A stretch of 13,036 bases of DNA. Origin: Bacteroidetes bacterium UBA4408 (GTDB lineage: Bacteria > Bacteroidota > Bacteroidia > UBA4408). The notes below the pieces were generated by a model that worked only from the letters and a program-made list of their open reading frames with translations, was not told where the DNA came from and searched no databases. The stretch lies in NCBI GenBank assembly GCA_002389785.1, contig DGQS01000018.1, positions 1-13,036 on the forward strand. Direction: 5' to 3'. This document shows positions 8,529-13,036 of the stretch, one piece after another (the first letter of the stretch is position 1; the number at the start of each line of letters is the position of its first letter). The position numbers were made by a program, and so were the translations under genes.

Positions 8529-9197
8529 TTATTTTACACTAAATTGCGAATCTGCAATTGCTTGATTCAACTTTTTGTTGCTAAATTCTATACTGGTATA
8601 GTCGTCCGATAATTCAACCGTTTTAATTTTTGAAACTGTGTAATCGGTTTTGTCAAAATACATCGAAATAGTTTTTATGTAACTTTTCATTTCTTTTGCT
8701 CTTGGAGTCATTTCAACCAAATAGTAAGTGTCATTTTCAAAATAGTTGATTTTAAAATCGGTATGATTGAGTACATTTCCTTGCACCGAATTCAGCATCA
8801 TATCATTAATGCCTTTAAATAATTTGTTCGAATTAGTATCGTATTTCGAAACTTTTTTTCCGTCTTTAATAAAAATTTTATCCTTGTTTATTACTATTAA
8901 ATAGCTCGTTGGGCTCAAATATTCCCAACGAAGGAGGTTCGTTTTTTTAAAATAGAAATGACCTTTCGAAATTATTTTTTCACTCAACATACTCAAGTTT
9001 TTTTCTTGCGTAAAATTACTTTCAATACTATTCGTAGCTTTTGATTTTTCAAGTAATTTTTGCTTAAACACTGCTGTATCCTTCATGGTTTTGAAGTCTT
9101 TGTTTTGAGCTGTTACCGCAGAGCTAACAACCAAAACAAGTATTAAAAGAAGCAATAAGTTTTTTGAAATAATATGCGACAATGAAGATTTATACAT
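8529..9197 (-). CDS. LolA-like outer-membrane lipoprotein carrier protein
   Basis: A periplasmic carrier of 222 aa with the single-domain LolA/LolB-type fold, binding a lipid or lipid-linked cargo on the way to the outer membrane. A signal peptide is clear: a basic start, hydrophobic residues 14-24 rich in leucine and valine, and likely cleavage after A-V-T-A (27-30). The mature part has the family features: an F-T-Q-E-K block near the N-terminus, then G-H-F-Y-F-K-K-T-N-L-L-R-W-E-Y, the pattern of the LolA beta-sheet. It is the last gene of the minus-strand operon; its start overlaps the deacetylase stop by 8 bp. A LolA-like gene inside a KS/ACP gene set is characteristic of aryl-polyene and flexirubin loci, so this copy probably serves the pigment and not general lipoprotein sorting. 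Confidence 0.87.
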   Translation of the reverse strand: MYKSSLSHIISKNLLLLLILVLVVSSAVTAQNKDFKTMKDTAVFKQKLLEKSKATNSIESNFTQEKNLSMLSEKIISKGHFYFKKTNLLRWEYLSPTSYLIVINKDKIFIKDGKKVSKYDTNSNKLFKGINDMMLNSVQGNVLNHTDFKINYFENDTYYLVEMTPRAKEMKSYIKTISMYFDKTDYTVSKIKTVELSDDYTSIEFSNKKLNQAIADSQFSVK

Positions 9198-9969
9198 AGG
9201 GTTTTATTTTTACCAGTTTTTCCAATGATACAATTTTGAAGCCATTTGCTCTGCAATGTTGGAATGTTGCATCTAGCACCGGAATTACTTGTTCGTAAGT
9301 GTCGTGAAACAAAAGTATTGCACCCGGTTGAATTTTTGCGCAAACCCGCTCTATAATTTTTTCTTGATTTTTTGAAACCCCATCCATTGAGCGTACATTC
9401 CAACCAACGCACGTTAGTTTTAATTGTTCAACAGCTTGAGCGATAGAAGGTGTAGTAACACCATAGGGTGGTCGAAACAAGGCAGGTTTACTGCCAAGTA
9501 GCTTCTCAACCTGTTCATTTGTTCGACTTAATTCATTCTTAATTTTCGAACTTCCAAAAAAATCAAAAAAATAAGAATGTGAATACGAATGATTAGCAAT
9601 AATGTGTCCTTCTGAATGCATGCGCTGCAACAATGCTTCCTTGCCTTCTATATTTTTACCAATGCAAAAAAATGTGGCCGAAATTTCATGTTTCTTAAGC
9701 CAATCTAATACTAATGGAGTTACAGTTTCGTGTGGACCATCGTCAAAACTTAATGCTATGTGTTTGCTGGTAACATCCTTACTTTGGCACAAAACGGTGA
9801 GGTGATAATTTGAATTTATTTGAGATGAACCCCAAGCCACCAATACAAAATATCCGAGTACGGGAAATATAAAAATGAACTCGTGTAGTGGAAATATAAA
9901 ATAATGCAAACACAGCAAAAGTAGCATCAGCATGCCAAATAGAGCTGTTGAAGTTGTATGTGTCAACAT
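9190..9969 (-). CDS. Polysaccharide deacetylase family protein (NodB homology domain)
   Basis: A 259-aa membrane-anchored carbohydrate-esterase-4-type deacetylase. Two hydrophobic segments at about 8-27 and 31-46 anchor it. The NodB domain follows from about residue 68 with all five motifs: S-F-D-D-G-P (74-79; D76/D77), H127 and H131 in N-H-S-Y-S-H, R-P-P-Y-G (166-170), W190 with D196, and L-L-F-H-D-T (219-224; H222). The metal triad Asp-His-His and the catalytic residues are intact, so activity is expected, most likely removal of N- or O-acyl groups from a sugar or a related amide/ester. The start overlaps the end of the KS-like gene by 7 bp and the stop overlaps the lolA-like start by 8 bp. 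This coupling suggests a job in the same pathway, for example trimming a precursor at the membrane. The true substrate is unknown. Confidence 0.9.
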   Translation of the reverse strand: MLTHTTSTALFGMLMLLLLCLHYFIFPLHEFIFIFPVLGYFVLVAWGSSQINSNYHLTVLCQSKDVTSKHIALSFDDGPHETVTPLVLDWLKKHEISATFFCIGKNIEGKEALLQRMHSEGHIIANHSYSHSYFFDFFGSSKIKNELSRTNEQVEKLLGSKPALFRPPYGVTTPSIAQAVEQLKLTCVGWNVRSMDGVSKNQEKIIERVCAKIQPGAILLFHDTYEQVIPVLDATFQHCRANGFKIVSLEKLVKIKPYV

Positions 9970-11024
9970 GCCTTAAGCAGTGAGAATGTATGATTTATTC
10001 CTCTATAATGATTGTAAATCAAGATGGTTTTTACAAGGCGTTTTTTATCGTCCAGAAGTATCGAAGGAGAAACACTTTTTGTTTTTAATATATGTGCAGC
10101 AAGCAAGTAGGCAAAAGAATTGCTCGTATGGTATTCGCCGCAAAGGTGCTTGAAATATGCGACTGAACTTTTACTTAACAGTTTGTCTTTTACTTCGGTA
10201 TAAAGCCTGTCGTACTTAACATCACCATTGTAGCCGTAAAGTACTAAGTCAATATCGCTTGCTTGTACCTTATTTTGCTGCAAAAACTGTTGCAAACTTT
10301 CGGTAATTTCTTCTGTGTTTTCCGGTTTATAAAGCATTTTGCATCCCAGTAATTGCGCATAACTTGATTCAGTATGTTTAGTACTGAACACAAAAAAATT
10401 AGCACCTTCACCGGCAATGCTTCCTCGTGTTTTATAGTTGAGTAAATTTAAACTCGTAATCGGATGATTTTTTAGTTGTCCTAAGCGTTCAATAAGTTTG
10501 AGACTATTTACGGTTAGTTCATCTACTCCTCCTAAGAGCACATTTTGTTCAGCTTTTTCTGCAAGTAACATCATTGCATCCTGCACACAGCTTTCAAAAG
10601 AAAAAGCACGATGTACATAAGTAAAATTATAGTTGTTACATCCCAACATCAGCGCAATTTGTCCGCCAACAGTGTTGTGTGTAGATTGTATAAAAGAAGT
10701 AGGAGTTAAAAACTGTTCATTGTTTTGAATAATGGCTCCCAAAAATTTTTCGGTGTCTTCAATGCATCCAAGTCCTGTTCCTGTTAGTATGGCATCAGGT
10801 TGTTCCACTCCGGCATCGTTTAAACACATTTTTGCTGAGGCAACTCCCATCTTAATTATCCTGCCCATACGACGAATAAGCGTGGGATTAATAAACGCTT
10901 TGTAATCGGGTTCAATACTGCGAATCGAATGTTGTTCGGTTTGCTGTATTTCAGTTAAAAAATTGTCGGTATATCCCGCTTGTTGAGCATTAACACTGCC
11001 TATTCCGTTGATGTATACTTTCAT
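9963..11024 (-). CDS. Ketosynthase-like protein without catalytic triad (chain-length-factor-like)
   Basis: A thiolase-fold protein of 353 aa related to beta-ketoacyl-ACP synthases. The start is the ATG at 11024, giving M-K-V-Y-I-N-G-I-G, which matches the first strand of the family; an upstream ATG (11072) would add 16 unlikely residues and a 47-bp overlap. The fold landmarks remain (R-R-M-G near 51-54, G-T-G-L-G at 82-86, L-L-G-G-V-D-E, G-S-I-A-G-E-G-A). By eye, the catalytic Cys position holds Glu144 in F-S-F-E-S-C, with a Cys two residues later. The H-G-T motif is replaced by G-Y-N-G-D, and the second His region by K-H-L-C-G-E-Y-H. It is therefore probably a non-condensing partner that forms a heterodimer with the complete ketosynthase encoded 1 nt upstream and sets chain length, as chain-length factors do in type II polyketide systems. 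The alignment was made by eye. Confidence 0.85.
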   Translation of the reverse strand: MKVYINGIGSVNAQQAGYTDNFLTEIQQTEQHSIRSIEPDYKAFINPTLIRRMGRIIKMGVASAKMCLNDAGVEQPDAILTGTGLGCIEDTEKFLGAIIQNNEQFLTPTSFIQSTHNTVGGQIALMLGCNNYNFTYVHRAFSFESCVQDAMMLLAEKAEQNVLLGGVDELTVNSLKLIERLGQLKNHPITSLNLLNYKTRGSIAGEGANFFVFSTKHTESSYAQLLGCKMLYKPENTEEITESLQQFLQQNKVQASDIDLVLYGYNGDVKYDRLYTEVKDKLLSKSSVAYFKHLCGEYHTSNSFAYLLAAHILKTKSVSPSILLDDKKRLVKTILIYNHYRGINHTFSLLKAC

Positions 11025-11025
11025 G

Positions 11026-12234
11026 TTAGGCTGCACTAAAAATGAGGGTTGAATTATTTCCGCCAAAACCAAACGAATTGCTTAGTATGTGTTTTATTCC
11101 TGCACCTTCAATTAATTTTGTTTCGGGTATTAATTGTAGCTCGGGAATAGGAGTTTTAAACCTTAAATTTGGATATATAAGTTGTTGCTCTAACGCCATA
11201 ATTGAAAACACAGCTTCAATTCCGCCTGCGGCTCCTAGCGTATGTCCTGTAAACGATTTCGTTGAACTAAAGCGTGGTACCGTTTCACCAAATATTCGCT
11301 TCATGGCAATGCCTTCGCTTAGATCATTGTTTTGTGTTGCTGTGCCATGAACATTTATATAATCAATTTGATTTGGCTGCAAATTACTCATGCTGAGCGC
11401 TTGGCTCATTGCCAGATAAGCACCATTACCATCCGGTGAAGAGGCGGTTTGATGATAAGCATCATTCGCATTGGCAAATCCACTCAAAATACCACGAATT
11501 TTTTTTCCTGATTCTACTGCAGATTTTTCAGACTCTAAAACAATGTAACCAGCTCCTTCTCCTAAATTTAATCCGTTACGCGTTGCATCAAACGGTCGAC
11601 AAGCCTCTTTGTCAAAAATCAACAAAGTATTAAAACCATTTATGGTGAATTTTGTTAACGAATCGCAGCCCACAACGATAACCCGATCGAGCAATCCATG
11701 TTGTATTAATCGTGAGCCTAACATAATTGCATTGGCCGATGAAGAGCAAGCTGTACTAAGGGTGGTTACTTGTTCTTTAATTCCTAAATAGTCGGCAATA
11801 TGTTCGGTGCTATCGCCACAATCGTGACCAACAATGTTCGAAATTTTTCCTTTCTTCGGATGACCTAAAAATGTTGCATAAAATACTTCACTTTTGTCCA
11901 TACCTCCCACACTATTGGCCGAAACTAACCCGGTTTTTTTTTTTTTTACCGAGTGTATTCCTGCACTCTCAAGTGCTTGTTTAGCCGCAAACATTCCTAG
12001 TAAGGAGGTGCGTGTATAATTGCATTTTTTGTTTGCAATATTTAGTAAGTTGAGTAGCTCTCTGTTACTGTATTTAACTTCAGCAACCGGTAGGTTGGTT
12101 TTATGAATGGTATCTATCTGTGTAATTGCTCCAATACCGGAAGTAGCCGAACGAAAATGTTGCAAGCTTTCGTCAGTATTTTTACCGATGGCCGAAATAA
12201 TTCCAATTCCGGTTACAACTACACGATCAGTCAT
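11026..12234 (-). CDS. Beta-ketoacyl-[acyl-carrier-protein] synthase (FabF-like, type II PKS/aryl-polyene class)
   Basis: A 402-aa cytosolic condensing enzyme that extends an ACP-bound acyl chain by decarboxylative condensation with malonyl-ACP. The triad is complete: Cys163 in S-T-A-C-S-S-S, His296 in V-H-G-T-A-T, and His331 in S-F-T-G-H-T-L-G-A-A-G, with Lys326 and the C-terminal N-S-F-G-F-G-G-N-N. The length is usual for FabF-type enzymes (about 400-415). The start ATG overlaps the stop of the acyl carrier protein gene by 1 nt, and the catalytically defective homologue begins 1 nt after its stop. Such an ACP-KS-CLF order is typical of a dedicated pathway, not of housekeeping fatty-acid synthesis. 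A run of 14 A (coding strand) encodes the Lys tract 97-100. The sequence is read in one frame through it. Confidence 0.93.
   Translation of the reverse strand: MTDRVVVTGIGIISAIGKNTDESLQHFRSATSGIGAITQIDTIHKTNLPVAEVKYSNRELLNLLNIANKKCNYTRTSLLGMFAAKQALESAGIHSVKKKKTGLVSANSVGGMDKSEVFYATFLGHPKKGKISNIVGHDCGDSTEHIADYLGIKEQVTTLSTACSSSANAIMLGSRLIQHGLLDRVIVVGCDSLTKFTINGFNTLLIFDKEACRPFDATRNGLNLGEGAGYIVLESEKSAVESGKKIRGILSGFANANDAYHQTASSPDGNGAYLAMSQALSMSNLQPNQIDYINVHGTATQNNDLSEGIAMKRIFGETVPRFSSTKSFTGHTLGAAGGIEAVFSIMALEQQLIYPNLRFKTPIPELQLIPETKLIEGAGIKHILSNSFGFGGNNSTLIFSAA
11934..11947. repeat. 14-nt A/T homopolymer inside the ketosynthase gene
   Basis: Fourteen consecutive T on the plus strand (A on the coding strand) encode the end of V96, K97-K100 and the start of T101 of the ketosynthase. 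The frame is open across it. Tracts this long are prone to replication and transcription slippage and to sequencing error; a change of one base would truncate the enzyme early, before Cys163. Confidence 0.95.
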
Positions 12235-12485
12235 TATTTTTTGCTTTCAATATATGCCACCATGCTCGAAATGCTATGAAAAACAGCTTTTCCATCGGCT
12301 GCAGAGTCAATTTTAATTCCATAGTTTTTATCGAGTAATACAATTAATTCGAGTGCATCAATTGAATCCAATCCAAGACCTTCTCCAAAAAGTGGGGCAT
12401 CGTTTTCAATATCTTCGGGACTTACACCTTCAAGGTTTAAGGCTTTAATAATTTCTGTTTTTAATTCGTTCGCTAGTTGGCTCAT
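12234..12485 (-). CDS. Acyl carrier protein
   Basis: An 83-aa acyl carrier protein that holds the growing chain on a 4'-phosphopantetheine arm. The attachment serine is Ser41 in G-L-G-L-D-S-I-D-A-L-E-L, preceded by the P-L-F-G-E block seen in ACPs of secondary-metabolite and aryl-polyene-type clusters. The four-helix pattern and length are normal. The start overlaps the stop of the upstream KS-like gene as ATGA, and its stop shares one base with the start of the ketosynthase, so expression should be stoichiometrically coupled to both. It is probably dedicated to the local pathway; the housekeeping AcpP would be expected near fabF/fabD elsewhere. It needs a phosphopantetheinyl transferase not present in this window. 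Confidence 0.95.
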   Translation of the reverse strand: MSQLANELKTEIIKALNLEGVSPEDIENDAPLFGEGLGLDSIDALELIVLLDKNYGIKIDSAADGKAVFHSISSMVAYIESKK

Positions 12486-13036
12486 TGAGGTTTGGTATTA
12501 AAATATAAATATGAATAATTTTCGGCAGTAAATGGAAGTTCTTTTTCGTTATTGGATTTTTCAATTAAACAACAAAGTGCATCAGCTTGTTCTGAATCGT
12601 AATTTATCCAGCCCATCAAACATGCTTTACATTGCTCATTCCTGAAAAGTTGCTGCACCAAGTTGACCATATTTTCAGCATCAAATTTCTCAAAAATAAA
12701 AAAAGAATTCTCACCTTTAAAACCATTTCGGATGCAGATTTCGCCGGCTAAAATATTGGGTAACGTATACACAAAAATGGATGGACTAGGAAAATAATTG
12801 TTGCGATTTCCAATGCTTTCCTGATGTTTTCGGTCGCTGTCGATACTCGAACTAGCATTGCTGAAACAAAGTGCTACTTCATCGGGTGCATATCGTTCGT
12901 GCCAATTTTTCCCGGCAAGGGTAAATTCAGCAGCCAATAGACCAAGCTTACTTAAATTATCCATTTTAAAAAATTTAAGGTAATTTAGTGAGGCAAGCTT
13001 ATAGGCATGTTTGGAAAAATCGGCAAAGGCTAGATC
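12482..13036 (-). CDS. Beta-ketoacyl synthase N-terminal-like domain protein, 5' end beyond the window
   Basis: A partial gene with at least 184 aa visible. An ATG at 12964 would give a 160-aa protein, but the frame stays open for 24 further codons to the window edge. Those codons, ending L-K-F-F-K, join the downstream M-D-N-L-S-K-L-G-L-L-A-A-E to form the conserved ketosynthase helix motif (compare R-R-M-G...M-G-V-A-S-A-K in the KS-like gene of this operon). The real start is therefore outside the window. The segment Y-T-L-P-N-I-L-A-G-E-I-C-I-R-N-G-F-K-G-E-N is characteristic of short KS-N-terminal-like proteins in aryl-polyene/flexirubin loci. No catalytic Cys context (T-A-C-S-S) or His motifs are present, so it is not expected to condense acyl chains; its role is unknown. 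It overlaps the ACP gene by 4 bp (ATGA). Confidence 0.85.
   Translation of the reverse strand, partial: DLAFADFSKHAYKLASLNYLKFFKMDNLSKLGLLAAEFTLAGKNWHERYAPDEVALCFSNASSSIDSDRKHQESIGNRNNYFPSPSIFVYTLPNILAGEICIRNGFKGENSFFIFEKFDAENMVNLVQQLFRNEQCKACLMGWINYDSEQADALCCLIEKSNNEKELPFTAENYSYLYFNTKPQ

Noticed and set aside
8322..8612. 96-codon plus-strand frame running across the hydrolase end into the lolA-like gene.
   Set aside because: Overlaps two well-supported genes in other frames and reads as low-information sequence.

Overview
The window is AT-rich bacterial DNA with tightly packed genes and weak or absent Shine-Dalgarno sequences. Its gene content points to Bacteroidota (Flavobacteriia, Sphingobacteriia or Chitinophagia type): a fused-gamma KorA/KorB pair, a NodB-type deacetylase and LolA next to type II ketosynthase genes, and a possible TTG / TAnnTTT(G) promoter. 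This placement is inferred from protein character, not from a marker gene. There are no rRNA or tRNA genes, insertion sequences or CRISPR arrays. Twelve protein genes can be supported, one of them cut by the right window edge.

Left block (149-3829, + strand): three closely linked genes. The first is a multi-CxxC, TackOD1-like protein ending in a GGDEF-like domain that has lost its signature. The second overlaps it by 8 bp and is a membrane-anchored family 2 glycosyltransferase with the Q-x-x-R-W motif of processive polysaccharide synthases. The third, 23 bp on, is an ABC ATPase with no permease beside it. Together they look like a regulated surface-polysaccharide module, which is an inference.

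Middle block (4234-8527, + strand): after a 404-bp gap come a small Nfu-type Fe-S scaffold (GTG start, possible promoter just upstream), korA with the gamma domain fused at its N-terminus, and korB. This is a 2-oxoacid:ferredoxin oxidoreductase, probably 2-oxoglutarate-specific, next to an Fe-S maturation protein. A 414-bp gap with a 13-bp inverted repeat separates korB from an MBL-fold (glyoxalase II-like) hydrolase. That gene ends 1 bp from the end of the convergent block.

Right block (8529-13036, - strand): six genes read leftward in this order: KS-like N-terminal-domain protein (5' end outside the window), acyl carrier protein, complete ketosynthase, ketosynthase-like protein without the catalytic triad (chain-length-factor-like), NodB polysaccharide deacetylase, and LolA-like carrier. 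Every junction is an overlap or a 1-nt gap, so this is one translationally coupled operon. The KS/CLF-like pair, ACP and LolA match the distal part of an aryl-polyene / flexirubin-type type II polyketide locus, whose products are pigments in the outer membrane. The rest of that locus should lie to the right of the window.
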